From positions 1 to 33,508 of the IMG/VR virus record IMGVR_UViG_3300020578_000252: DNA of 33,508 nt; one strand, written 5' to 3'. Source of the stretch: a virus. Position numbers and translations under genes: made by a program. Below, piece after piece: positions 15,110 through 27,800 of this stretch. How positions within the stretch are numbered: position 1 is the first letter of the stretch; every line of letters begins with the position of its first letter. Under the pieces are notes generated by a model, which had not been told where the DNA came from, searched no databases, and was given only the letters and a program-made list of their open reading frames with translations.

Positions 15110-18100
15110 ATGGCTATTACTACAAGACAAACCAATTTACTAGTCCAACAAGATTGGACCAAAATCTATCAAACTTTCAGAGAAGCTGATTTTCAAAGTT
15201 TTGATTACGAAACTTTGCGTAAATCAATGATAGAATATTTACGAACTTATTATCCAGAAGATTTCAATGATTTTACTGAAAGTTCGGAATACATTGCACT
15301 AATTGATCTAATAGCTTTTTTAGGGCAAAGTTTGGCTTTTAGGGCAGATTTAAATGCCCGTGAAAATTTCATTGATACGGCAGAACGTAGAGATAGTATT
15401 TTAAAACTAGCAAGATTAGTTAGTTATAACCCAAAACGTAGTACTCCTGCAACTGGTTTTTTAAAATTTGACAGTGTAAGTACATCTGAAACTATCTTTG
15501 ATAGCACCGGAATCAATTTAAGCAATATCGTTGTAAACTGGAATGATGCTACCAACGATAACTGGCTAGAGCAATTTACAGCAATTCTAAATGCTTCATT
15601 GGTAGCAACACAAGCCGTTGGCAAACCTGGTGCTACTAAAAGTTTAAGTGGAGTAAAAACCGACGAATATACTGTTGATATTATAAATGGAATTACCCCC
15701 ACATATCCATACACAGCTTCAATAGCAGGAGTCACGTATCCGTTTGAAATTGTGAGTGCTACCAGCAACGGCCAGAATTACATTTACGAGTCAACTCCCA
15801 ATCCCGGCGGCGCATTTAATTTTGTTTATAGAAACGACAATCAAGGAAACGCCAGTAACAACACAGGATACTTTTTCTACTTTAAACAAGGTGAATTGCA
15901 AAGTCTTGATTTTGCAATTACTGAAAGTTTACCAAATAGAGTTGTAAATATCAATTTTGACAACATTAACAACACCGACGTGTGGCTATATGCTGTTACT
16001 TCTAGTGGAACATTGAGCGAAGTTTGGACACAAGTGCCAGCGGTAAACGGAATCAATGTTATCTATAACAACACCGAAGATAGAAACCTCTATAGTGTGG
16101 CCAGCAGAGCAAATGATCAAATTGATTTGGTGTTTGGCGACGGATCCTTTACAAATATTCCTGTTGGCAACTTTAGAATATATTATAGAGTCAGCAATAA
16201 TTTAACTTATAAAGTAACACCAGACGAAATGTCTGGCATAACAATCAATATTCCTTACGTGGGCAGAACAGGCCGAGCAGAAACACTGACTGTGCGAGCA
16301 AGCTTACAGTATACCGTAACCAGTGCTATTTCTCGTGAGAGCCTTGAAGATATAAGAACAAAAGCACCACAACAGTATTATACTCAAAATCGCATGGTAA
16401 CAGGCGAGGATTATAATGTTTTGCCGTACACAACCTTTAACAATATTTTAAAATTAAAAGCAGTTAATCGTACCAGCTCTGGTATAAGCAGGTATCTTGA
16501 CGTGATTGATGCTACAGGAAAATACTCAAGTACAAATATTTTTGCACAAGACGGAATAATTTACAAAGAAGATTATTCAGAGACAGAAAATTTCCAATTT
16601 ACAAGCAGTATTGAAGTAAATGCAATTGCAAGAAACACGTTGAAACCATTGATATCTAGCATCACTACTAGACATTTATATTACAATACCGCCACTAGAA
16701 ATAGTCCTCAAGGAGCTACTATTACAGCTACTAGTATGGTAGCAGGAACAGTATATAAAATTATAAGTGTGGGTTCTACAACATTTACAAATTTTGGAGC
16801 AAGCGAAAATACAGTAGGTACAATTTTTACTGCCACTGCTGCCGGAACAGGCAATGGTACAGTGGCCACTGTGGCCACATGGACCCAGCTCACCAACTCA
16901 AATAGTCGCAGTACTGGCACGTTTAATAGTCCTAGCTACACATTTTTAGTACAAGGCAGTTTGGTAAAATTTGTTGCTCCAGCTGGCAAATATTTTGATG
17001 CACAAAATCAATTACAAACCGGAACTCCTACCACAGAATACCAGAGAACTACAATTTGGGCCAGTATTATTGAATATGATAATCCAGGTTTATCAGCAAC
17101 GGCTACATTGAGTATTGTGGTGCCCACAGGAGCAATAATCGGCGAAATTATCCCGGTATTTGCCAACGATTGGTCCGAAACTTTGATCAACAACATCATA
17201 TTACAGATATTAAGTTATAAAACTTTTGGCCTAAGATACGACATACCCTCAATGAGTTGGCAAATCGTCGAAAGTCAAAATTTAGGGTCAGGGACATTTA
17301 GCTTAACAAACGCCGGCAGCACATCCGGAACCGGATTAGACAATAGTTGGTTTTTGAGTTTGAGTTTTGTCAACGGTGAATACACCACTGTCAGCAGAGG
17401 ATTACATTATTTTTTTGAGAGTCAAAGAGAAACTAGATTTTATTTTGATCCTGATGTCAGAGTGTACGACAGTAGAACAGCAACCACTCTAGTGGACAGT
17501 ATCAAAGTGTTAAGAACTAACACACAACCTGATTCAAGTGACGCATTGTTTTACAGTCAAACATATAGAATCTGGTCCAGAGCTGTTGGTACAGATGGCA
17601 TTGACGATAACAGAAAAATCAAAATCACTTTCCCCGACGATAACTTAGATGAAGTGCCTGATGATCCTGATTTGTTTGTTGACCTAGTGGATCCCGCGGT
17701 CAATGCAGAAAACAAATATGTGTATTTTGTAGAAACAGTTAATCAGTATAATTTCTTACAGTATGACCCAGTAGATCAAACAGAAATTGTAAGTGCTTAT
17801 CAAACAGAAGAAGATATCTTAACAAATATTTCCCTGTACGCATCAGGTACAATTTTTTATGCAACCAACGAAGATATTTTTTACGAGTCACAAGGAGCAA
17901 CAATTGCTGCAATTACAAATTATGTTGCACGTTTTGGGAGACAATACATTCAGTTTCAATACAAGCATAATGCTCCTAACAGTAGAAGAATAGATCCAAG
18001 TCCAAACAACTTAATTGATTTTTATATCTTAACTAAAACCTATTCAACTGACTATTTTTCTTATATCACGGATACCAGTGGTCGAATCCAAGAACCAGTT

Positions 18101-18727
18101 GCTCCTTTGATAGATGAATTGAAAACAGAATTTGGTTCAATTGAACAATACAAGACTATCAGTGACAGTATAATTTACAATCCGGCAGTGTTTAAACCGT
18201 TGTTTGGTAACAAGGCTGATGCTGCATTAAGGGCCACATTCAAAGTAATTAAAAATCCAAATGTCAGTATCAGCGACAACGAAGTTAAGAGCCAAGTTAT
18301 CTCGGCCATTAACACATACTTCGACATTAACAATTGGGATTTTGGGGAAACATTCTATTTCAGTGAATTGAGCGCATATTTACATACAACCTTGGTTCCC
18401 AACGTGAGCAGTATTGTAATTGTGCCTGCAAACTCTGGAAGCCAATTTGGCGCATTATATCAAATCAATGCAGACCCTGATGAAATTTTAGTAAGCGCAG
18501 CAACAGTAGATAACGTACAAATTATTTCTGCTATTACAGCAGCACAACTTAATATAGCATCAGGTGGTGGCGGTGGATCAGGTGGTGGCGGTGGATCAGG
18601 TGGTGGCGGTGGATCAGGTGGTGGCGGTGGATCATCTGGTGGTGGATCGTCTGGTGGCGGTGGATCATCTGGTGGTGGATCGTCTGGTGGTGGATCAGGT
18701 GGTGGCGGTGGTGGAGGATATTATTAA
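15110..18727 (+). CDS. 6: gp6-like baseplate wedge protein with (Gly5Ser)n tail
   Basis: The 1205-residue protein starts with the gp6 signature: LLVQQDWTKIYQTFREADFQ, YLRTYYPEDFNDFTESSEY, and FLGQSLAFRADLNARENFID. A Baseplate_J-type core follows (SREDLE-like SRESLEDIRTKAPQQYYTQN, MVTGEDYNVLPYTTF). In T4 gp6 dimers form the inner ring of the baseplate. It is about twice T4's 660 aa. Additions include a beta-rich insert at about residues 535-588, shared with the 362-aa protein. A C-terminal domain contains FKVIKNPNVSISDNEVKSQV and FYFSELSAYLHTTLVPNV. The last ~55 residues are almost only Gly and Ser, ending in two Tyr. The Gly/Ser DNA also supplies the ribosome site of the next small gene. Confidence 0.9.
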   Translation: MAITTRQTNLLVQQDWTKIYQTFREADFQSFDYETLRKSMIEYLRTYYPEDFNDFTESSEYIALIDLIAFLGQSLAFRADLNARENFIDTAERRDSILKLARLVSYNPKRSTPATGFLKFDSVSTSETIFDSTGINLSNIVVNWNDATNDNWLEQFTAILNASLVATQAVGKPGATKSLSGVKTDEYTVDIINGITPTYPYTASIAGVTYPFEIVSATSNGQNYIYESTPNPGGAFNFVYRNDNQGNASNNTGYFFYFKQGELQSLDFAITESLPNRVVNINFDNINNTDVWLYAVTSSGTLSEVWTQVPAVNGINVIYNNTEDRNLYSVASRANDQIDLVFGDGSFTNIPVGNFRIYYRVSNNLTYKVTPDEMSGITINIPYVGRTGRAETLTVRASLQYTVTSAISRESLEDIRTKAPQQYYTQNRMVTGEDYNVLPYTTFNNILKLKAVNRTSSGISRYLDVIDATGKYSSTNIFAQDGIIYKEDYSETENFQFTSSIEVNAIARNTLKPLISSITTRHLYYNTATRNSPQGATITATSMVAGTVYKIISVGSTTFTNFGASENTVGTIFTATAAGTGNGTVATVATWTQLTNSNSRSTGTFNSPSYTFLVQGSLVKFVAPAGKYFDAQNQLQTGTPTTEYQRTTIWASIIEYDNPGLSATATLSIVVPTGAIIGEIIPVFANDWSETLINNIILQILSYKTFGLRYDIPSMSWQIVESQNLGSGTFSLTNAGSTSGTGLDNSWFLSLSFVNGEYTTVSRGLHYFFESQRETRFYFDPDVRVYDSRTATTLVDSIKVLRTNTQPDSSDALFYSQTYRIWSRAVGTDGIDDNRKIKITFPDDNLDEVPDDPDLFVDLVDPAVNAENKYVYFVETVNQYNFLQYDPVDQTEIVSAYQTEEDILTNISLYASGTIFYATNEDIFYESQGATIAAITNYVARFGRQYIQFQYKHNAPNSRRIDPSPNNLIDFYILTKTYSTDYFSYITDTSGRIQEPVAPLIDELKTEFGSIEQYKTISDSIIYNPAVFKPLFGNKADAALRATFKVIKNPNVSISDNEVKSQVISAINTYFDINNWDFGETFYFSELSAYLHTTLVPNVSSIVIVPANSGSQFGALYQINADPDEILVSAATVDNVQIISAITAAQLNIASGGGGGSGGGGGSGGGGGSGGGGGSSGGGSSGGGGSSGGGSSGGGSGGGGGGGYY
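18563..18718 (+). repeat. Tandem 18-bp Gly-Ser coding repeat at the 3' end of gp6
   Basis: Four perfect head-to-tail copies of GGTGGTGGCGGTGGATCA run from 18563 to 18634, each coding Gly5-Ser. Imperfect 12-18 bp derivatives (Gly3-Ser-Ser, Gly4-Ser-Ser, Gly3-Ser, Gly7) continue to 18718. The codon bias is uniform, suggesting recent slippage expansion. The antisense strand gives a meaningless His/Leu-repeat frame. Confidence 0.92.
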
Positions 18728-18831
18728 TGGCAAATATAGTAAGAGCAAAAGAACCTAGCAATCTTGGGCAGATCAATCTTGATGCAATTGGCACAAAAAA
18801 CACAAACAAGTATTTGAATAATTTTTTATAG
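18727..18831 (+). CDS. Small 34-aa protein between gp6 and the giant structural gene
   Basis: An ATG fused to the gp6 stop (TAATG at 18725-18729) opens a 34-codon frame ending with TAG at 18829-18831. GGAGG at 18713-18717 lies 9 nt before this ATG, one of the best ribosome sites in the window. The stop overlaps AGGA (18830-18833), the ribosome site of the giant gene. The arrangement is thus a tightly coupled three-gene chain. The peptide starts MANIVRAKEPSNLGQ and ends NKYLNNFL; it is soluble, with no membrane segment or cysteine. I do not recognise a family. A minor baseplate component or assembly factor is a guess; it could also be only a translational relay. Confidence 0.6.
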   Translation: MANIVRAKEPSNLGQINLDAIGTKNTNKYLNNFL

Positions 18832-18839
18832 GATTAGTA

Positions 18840-21800
18840 ATGGCAGCTTTTAAGACTTTACAATTTTTACCTGAAATTTTTAGAACCGATACCAATAGAA
18901 AATTTCTAAACGCCACAGTTGACCAATTGGTAAGTGAACCAAACTTAACCAAAGTCAATGGTTATATTGGCAGAAAATTGGCACCTTCGTACAAAACCAC
19001 CGACAGTTATATCACTGAACCCACAAAGGCCAGACAGGACTATCAACTTGAGCCTAGTATTATAATCAAAGATCCTGCCACAAACAAATTAACTTTTGCT
19101 ACTACTTACAACGACATTGTAAACAAAATTAATTTTTACGGCGGATTTGGTAGCAATCAAAATAGATTATTTGATAACGAATACTATTCGTATGATCCGC
19201 AAATTGATCTTGACAAATTTGTTAATTTTGCACAATATTATTGGTTAGAAAACGGTCCCGGAGCAGTCACAATTACTGCTACCACAGTACCTTTAGAGCA
19301 GACATTCACTATCTCTTTTGATATTACAACGCAAACTTACAGATTTAGCGGATACAACAATATACCTAATCCTGTGATAACGCTAGCAAGAGGTGGAAGA
19401 TATACCTTTGTTAGTAACGAACCCGGCAATAAATTTTATATTCAAACCGCACCTGGTTCTTTGGGGGTTGATCCCAGTGTGCCCAATTTATCTACTAGAA
19501 CAGTACTGGGAGTCAGCGGCAACGGCCAAGACGTTGGCGACACAGTTTTTCAAGTACCAGTAGAATCTGCACAAGTGCAATGGTCAAGTATGCCCATTGT
19601 TGATAATGTAAACTTTGCCACTAATTTGAGTTATCAATCATTGCAAGGCTGTTTGGTAACAGAATTAGAAACAGTGCTAGGCGGCCTAGACGGACCAACG
19701 TCAAGTCTTGAGGATGTTTCGATTATATTTGTTAATAATGGTTACATTGACGATATCTATTGGCATAACACAGCAAGAGTGGTTGGCAACACAATTTATC
19801 TAGATCAAGATGTATTAGTGCCGTTCGACGAACGAAACAACATTTATCAAATCAATGTTAAACCTGATGTTGACGGAAATCCTCGAGTTTATCTGACTAA
19901 CAAATTTACAGTATCAAACGAACAAAAAGTCAGAATCATTGCAGGTGCAACCAATGCAGGTAGAGAATTTTATAGTAGGCTAGATATCTATAACGAAGTA
20001 CCAACTATTACCGCACCTTTGAGTTTATTGTATTATCAAAGCGACCAGTCTGACTTGGCCGTAGGCGGAATACAGTTAATTAATCCTGCCGCTGCTGTGA
20101 TTAATCCTGCATTAGAAATAGTAGGACAGAAAAATTATACCAGCCCTGGCGGCATTGTGTTTACTAATGGACTTAAAATAACTTTCGATTCAACCGCAGC
20201 AGAGCCGTATGCAAACAACACATACTATGTCGATGGAGTAGGAACAGCAATAGTGTTGATTTTGGTTAGCAATCTTACATCTCCAGAATTGAACAACGAT
20301 CTATCAACTCCCGATTATTTGACTATCAATCGCGGTGGTGCAGATTTAAACGGATGGACTAGAAGTAATCGATGGTTTCACATTGATGTAATTGAAAAAA
20401 CTGCACAATACAACAATACTGATTTGGTTCTAAACCAGACACTGAGATCTCAGAGACCTATCATTGAATTTAAGCCCAATTTACAACTTTATAATTTTGG
20501 TAGAGAAGGAAAAAATCCAATTGATATCTTGGATGATGTTATTACAAATGCCTACCTACAGGTACAAGGGGTTCTTTGTGAATCAACTACCGAATTAACA
20601 ATCACAGTCGACAGCAACACAGTTACATTAACCAACGGCGACAGAGTTATTTTTAGTCAAGATGATAATCTTGATGTCAGAAATAAGATCTATGATTTTA
20701 GCATTGAATTAATGACGGAAGCTCCTGATCCTTTAGAATACAGAGCGTATATACGTGAATCTGACGACACAACAGTCGACGAAGGACAAACTATTATTGT
20801 AAACTCCGGCGACAATGGACAAAAGCAATGGTATTTTAATGGAAATTCATGGATTCAATCGCAACAAAAAACACAAATTAACCAAGCACCGTTGTTTGAT
20901 ATTATTAATCAAGAAGGTATAAGTTTTGGAGATAATTCTGTTTATCCAGGTACAACATTCATTGGCAGTAAAATATTTTCTTATAAAACAGGATCAGGCA
21001 CCAATGACACAGTATTAGGTTTTCCATTAAGCTATAAAAATTTAATTACTCAGGGTGATATACAATTTGAAAATAACATTGATTTAAACAGCTTTACTTA
21101 TATTATAAGTGCAGGCGTCACTGATACGGTACTAATAAATTCAGGTTTTATACAGAAAAATTTATCAAGAACCACCAGTGCTAGATTAAACACATGGGTT
21201 ATTAATTCTAATTTTAGCAAGCAATATCAAGTTTTTAATTTTACATACGACGGAGCAACAAATTTATTTCCTGTAGATATTCTACCTGACATCAGCGTTG
21301 AGATTCCCAATATCAAAGTTATTATCAATAATATACCAGTTTCGAACGGACAGTTTGGTATTACTAAAGTAGTTGATAAGTTAGCTATTCTAGTAGATTC
21401 AACATTGTTGACTACCGGAGATGTGGTCTTTATTAGCATTTTTAATAGTACAAACACATCATCTCAGGGATTTTATCAAGTTCCTGCGAACTTTGATGTT
21501 AACAGTCTTAATACAGAATTAGAAACGTTAACTTTAGGGCAGATGCGTAATCATCTGATAGTTTATAAAAGTAATAGCCTTGATATTGTTGGAGATGTTC
21601 CTGGTGATAGCAATATCAGAGATCTTGATTTTTTTAATCGAGGTGGAAGCATATTACAACATAGCGCACCTTTAATTTATGCCGGATTATTTCTAAATCA
21701 TCCCGAAATGAATTTTGTAGATGCTGTCAAATTGGCATCTCGCGAATACACACAATTTAAAATTAGATTTTTAGAACTGGCCGCTAATTTAGATCTTGAC

Positions 21801-24800
21801 AGAACTAATATTGCAGAATGTGTAGACATCATAATGTCAAGTTTGAACAGTGTTAAAAATGATAATTTTCCTTGGCACTACAGTGACATGATACCACACA
21901 GAATAGATAACAGGGTAGACTTACCTAGCTATACAGTATTTGATTCTGCTATTAGAGCTTACGAAATAACATCAATATTTCAGGACACTGTGGTAGGTAA
22001 TAAAGCTGTTTTTGTCTATCTAACCAGACAGTTAAACGGTACAAATACTACAACTCTTTTAGTAAAAGGACAAGATTATTATTTTGATCAAACTAGACCT
22101 GCAGTAGTAATTCAAGATACCTTTAATTTGTTATACAATGATATATTAAGCATAATCGAATACAACAACACCGATGGAAGTTATGTGCCCGAGACTCCGA
22201 CCAAGTTAGGGTTGTATCCCAAATACGTTCCAGAGATATTCACCGATAATACTTATAGAACTCCTCGACAAGTGATACAAGGGCATGATGGAAGCTTGAC
22301 ACCAGCATTTGGAGATTTTAGAGACAATATTCTATTAGAATTAGAAAGAAGAATATACAATAATATCAAAGTTGATTATGATCCAGTTAGTTTTAATATC
22401 AACGATTATGTTCCGGGCAAGTGGAGAATATTAGATTATTCTAGACAGGAATTTGACCAACTGTTAAGCCAGAGTTTTTTAAGATGGGCAGGTACCAATA
22501 GAGTAGACTTTACAACCAATAACACGTTTCAAGCATCGGATGCATTTACGTGGAACTATAAAAAATTTAGAGATGTAATCAACGGCGAAAATTTACAAGG
22601 CACCTGGCGTAGCATTTTCAGATATTTCTTTGATACTGATCGTCCACATACGCATCCCTGGGAAATGTTAGGATTCAGTGAAAAACCAGATTACTGGAAT
22701 GACCGTTACGGTCCCGCACCGTACACAGGAGGAAATATTGTACTATGGAGTGATTTGGAGTCAGGTTATATTCATGCAGGAGATCGTGCCGGTATTGATT
22801 TAAGATACAGTAGACCTGGATTGACTTCGGTTATTCCGGTAGACGAGAATGGTAATCTTCGTAGCCCGGCAGAATTTTTAGTCACTGATTTTGATAGCTC
22901 AAATGCAAATACAAGCTTTGCAGTAGGCGACATTGGACCCACTGAACTGGCCTGGCGTAGAAGTAGCGATTTCCCATTTGCTGTACAGTATGCATTGGCT
23001 ATCGGAAAACCAGCCAGATATTTTTCACTACTAGCCGACGTGCAAAAATATAACAGAAATACCATAACTGGACAATTTACTGATACAACAACAAATCAGC
23101 ATTTACAACCAACTGTGCTACGAGTGAACGGTTATGTAGATATAACTGGCACAGTCGAGCGTAGTGCCGGGTATTTAAATTGGATTAGAGATTATATCAA
23201 AAATCTAGGAGTGACCGATGCTGGTACAATTCTAAAAGATAATCTAGCTAGAATATCAGTTCAGTTGGCATATAAAATGGCTGGGTATTCTGATAAAAGA
23301 TTCTTGGAATTACTGGCGGAGCAAGTCAGTCCAAGTAGTATCAATGACAGTGTTGTTATACCTGAAGAGAACTATACTATAGAGTTATATAAGGGTGCTC
23401 CTCTAAACAAAATAACTTATTCGGCTGTTATTGTTGAAAAAACAGTAAATGGGTATACAGTCAGTGGATACAATACAACAAATCCTTATTTTTACATTGT
23501 TCCTAGTTTGCCCAACAACAATGCCTATACCATTGATGTCAGTGGTCAAAGAGGTACAATTTTTAAAGATTTTAAAAATCAAAGACTAACTATTCCGTAC
23601 GGCTTTGAATTCAGCAAAAAACAACAAGTCATTGACTTCCTGGTAAGTTACCAAAGATACCTAATTGCACAAGGTTTTGTTTTTGAAGATAGAGAAAATA
23701 TACTTAACGAAAAGAAAGATTGGATTTTAAGTGCTAAAGAATTCTTACATTGGGCTGCACAAGGATGGAGAATTGGAAATATAATTGTGTTAAGTCCGGT
23801 ATCAACTACATTAAAGGTATTCAATGACCAAGCTATAGTTGACGAAATAACAAATACTGCTAACGGTAGTCGGGTGCTCGACATAAATTTCCAGCCAGTA
23901 AAGAAAAATAATTTTACGATTGTTAGAGATAGTAATTTGTTTACATTTAAATCTCTTAGAGAGCAAACAATAGGATTAGCAGAATTTAATCTGGTTCAAT
24001 ACGAACATTTGTTGCTATTAGATAATACCACTGTGTTTAGAGACGTTGTATATGTACCAGAAACTGGTAATAGACAATATAGATTAAAATTAGTAGGAAC
24101 TAAAACTGGATCCTGGAATGGAAGTTTAGAATTGCCAGGTTATATTTACAGCAGTGACAAAATTGACGAATGGCGTCCTGGTCAAGACTATTTGAAAGGA
24201 TCACTGGTAGTCAATAAAGCAAGATATTACACAGCGTCAGAAAATATATCAGCAGCTGATCAGTTTCAAATCACACTGTGGAAACAGATAGATCAAAGTG
24301 AATTGACCTCGGGAATGGTCAATAATCTAGCCACAAACGCTAAACAAGCAATCACATACTATGACATCAATGATCAACCACTTGACGAAAAAATACAGTT
24401 ATTAAGTAATGGATTGATTGGATTTAGACCACGACAGTATTTTACTAGTCTGGGTATTGATAATGTTACCCAAAGCAAATTTTATCAAGGACTGACAAAA
24501 CAAGGCGGAACAGCAAACGCTATCAATTCGTTGAGAGGCGCACAATTTAAAAATCTCAACACCGAATTAAACTTTTTTGAAAATTGGGCAATCAGAGTCG
24601 GCGAATATGGCGCATTGGATATCAATCAGTTTTACGAATTTATTTTATCAGAATCTGAGTTTGATAATAATCCCGCAGTGTTTCAGCTAACTAACGGAGC
24701 GACTGCTGCACAAACTGATATTTTATCGTTTGCTGAAACTGATGTTTACAAAATCAGTGGTCCTTATACTGCTAATTTTTTAAGAACACAATCTATTACA

Positions 24801-27800
24801 CAACCCAATGAATTTAAACCGTTGCCGGTTGCTGGGTTTGTGAATCTAGATGATGCTGACAGTACAATTTTTGATATAACAGATTATACTCAGTATGCCA
24901 GTATTGTCGATGACATGGCAGTTGGGTATACTGTCTGGACTGCACGCGATTTTGACAAGCAATGGAATATCTATAGAGCCACTGATGTCGCTGGCCTGGC
25001 TTTTATATTGAGATATAATATAGATTCGCAAGCTGAACTTGTGATGAGCGCCGAACACGGACTTGGGGGCGGAGAGCTTATTGCGTTAAAGAATTTTGAC
25101 GAAAGATACAACGGAATTTACCGCGTGGATTTGATTATTGATTCCACTAGATTTTTAATAACCATTTATAATAATTTGCAAGATCTCATTGACGACGAAG
25201 CAGTATTAGGCAATGGTATTGTTTACAAACTTGTAAGTAGTAAATTGTCTACACCTATAGACGTAGTAAATTCAACTCCTAGTAATGGATGGATTGACAA
25301 CGACAAAGTTTGGGTAGAAAATCTCGACAATCAATCCAACTGGGGAGTGTATACAAAAACACAACCGTGGGACTATCAAGATAAAATTGAATTAGGGGAA
25401 AGTCAGTACGCAGGAAACGATCATTTTGGTAAAGCTATTGTAATGGATAACAATGCTTTTTATCTATACAGTGGCGCACCTGACAGTTCCAGCGGTAGAG
25501 TAAGCATTTTTGTCAGAAATATTTATAATGCATGGGATAGTTATGGATTTTTGTGGGGCAATAACCCAGCTTTAGATAGTTTTGGCAAGGTTCTTGCAAC
25601 AGCAACAGTTGGTAGCTCGAACTATCTGATAGTATCTGCCCCGGATTCTGGTACTAAACAAGGTGTAATATATGTTTTCGAAAATCAGACTCTAATGCAA
25701 ATTTTGTCTGACAGTTCCGGCTCGGCTGGAGACGAGTTTGGTGCATCGTTGGCAATGAGTAGCGATGCCAAATACTTGTATGTTGGAGCCCCGGGTGCTA
25801 ACAAAGTCTATTGCTATGCGTTAAATTATCCAAGAGAGCAAACTTCACAAAATATTATAGGATCAACTGGAGTCGACACATTTAATCTAAGTTTTCCGGC
25901 AGCAGATGCCAGCGATATTATTGTCACCTCTCCGTTAAGATCGTCGGAATATTTTCCGGGGATCGATTATACTGTGGCAAGTTCTCCAGATCGGATCATA
26001 TTCACAGTGGCACCACTTAACGGAGAGAGAATAACAATACAAAAGAGAACATATTTTTATAGCTTGTTAGATACTTTACCGTTGGCTTCGGAATCTATTG
26101 CTGGCAGTAGATTCGGCTCTGCAATAGTTTGTAACAATAGCGGGTCAACAATCGCAGTAGGTGCAAGCTCAACCACAGTTGATGGCTTACAAGACGCAGG
26201 TGCTGTTTATGTGTATCATAGAACTGTTACAGAATTTGTAACCAATGGTATTACTAATACGTTTACTTTGCCTGACAACCTGGGTAATATTTTTTACGTT
26301 TATTACAATGGCCTGTTATATATAAATCCCACAAATTATTATGTCATCGGAACCAACATCATTCAGTTCGCAGGATTTGATATACCAGCTGCTGGCAATA
26401 AATTAAAAGTTGAAAGCAATCAATTTATACTAGATCAAACAATCTATCCAGAAACAGTTGGCTTGGCTGGTGGCAGTTTTGGTTCCGGTCTCACAATGTG
26501 TAGTACTGGGTGCAATCTCTACGTGACCAGCCCAACTTATCAAGAATCTAATTACAAATTTGGATTAGCTACTAGATATGTCAATGTGGGCAGAGTATAT
26601 GGTACAGTGACTGGAACAATAGCCAATCCTACTGTCACCATTGGCGAAACTATTATAATCAATGATCGAGTGGTAACTTTTACAGGAACCGGCCTTGCGT
26701 CAGTGATACTTAATATCAATGGTGCCAACATTCCTGGCGTAACAGCGTCAAATGAGAATAACAAATTAAAAATAGATAGTGATGTAGTTGTAGCAGCAAA
26801 CAAGTTGAATATTGTTTCTGGTAATTCTGGGACTCCATTGCAAGATCTTGGAATAGTAGATTATCAGTATGTCCAGGCACTTCGCCATCCGGAATCTCTA
26901 GGTGAAACATTTGGATCAGTGATCAAAGTTGACCAATCTAGCGGAACATTGGCCATTGGCAGCGATGGCGCAGACATTGCAATTTCAGTTGCAATTGATT
27001 CCACATTGGCCATCCCCACAGTGTTTGACAGTGGCGGCACAAAGTTTGTTGATTTGATTACAGACAGCGGCGCTGTTTATGTTTATAATCTCATGAGTAA
27101 TCCTTATGAAGATGTTAACAATCCATCATTGTTTGCGTTTACGCAAAAGTTAACCGGGCCAAGCTTGGATACAGGGTTTAATTTTGGTGCAGCAATTGAA
27201 TTAAAAACAGATTACTTGGTAGTTGGTGTAACCAATGACTATAACATTGTACTCGAAGGCGGCAGCTTGTACTACTTTTACAATCAAGATGCCAAATCTG
27301 GATGGGCATTGACTAGATACAAGGAACCCAGAGTAGACACTGGCGCAGTACACAGTGCCTTCTTGTATAACACTGTTTCTCAAAATATATTAGATTTCTT
27401 TGATTATCTAGATCCAGCAAAAGGAAAATTACTAGGTATAGTAGATCAAGAATTGGATTACAAAGAAGAATACGATCCTGCTAGCTATAATAGAACAAGC
27501 AGAACAGAAACAATCAATAACACAAATTTTTATTGGTCTGACCGTCAGGTAGGACGCACCTGGTGGGATTTGAGCTTGGTCAGTTTTATAGACTACGAGC
27601 AAGATGTCTTGCAGTATAGAGTCAACAATTGGGGAAGTTTGTTCCCCGGAAGCCAGGTAGTAATATACGAATGGATTGAAAGTGATTTCTTGCCTAGTCA
27701 GTATGTGGACTCAGTCGGTGACGGAATCCCTAAATATTCTGATGATACTGCTTATAGTTCAGTAACAGTAGTTGACCCAGCGTCAGGCATAATAAATCAA

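Noticed and set aside
18563-18634. CRISPR-like tandem repeat
   Set aside because: The 18-bp units are contiguous with no spacers and encode Gly5-Ser in frame with gp6.
18549-18809. Antisense and shifted frames over the Gly-Ser repeat
   Set aside because: The His/Leu and Val/Asp repeat translations are only shadows of the 18-bp repeat in gp6.
18727-18831. The 34-aa peptide as a substrate of the radical SAM enzyme
   Set aside because: The genes are over 16 kb apart in different blocks and the peptide has no leader-core pattern or cysteines; nothing supports the link.
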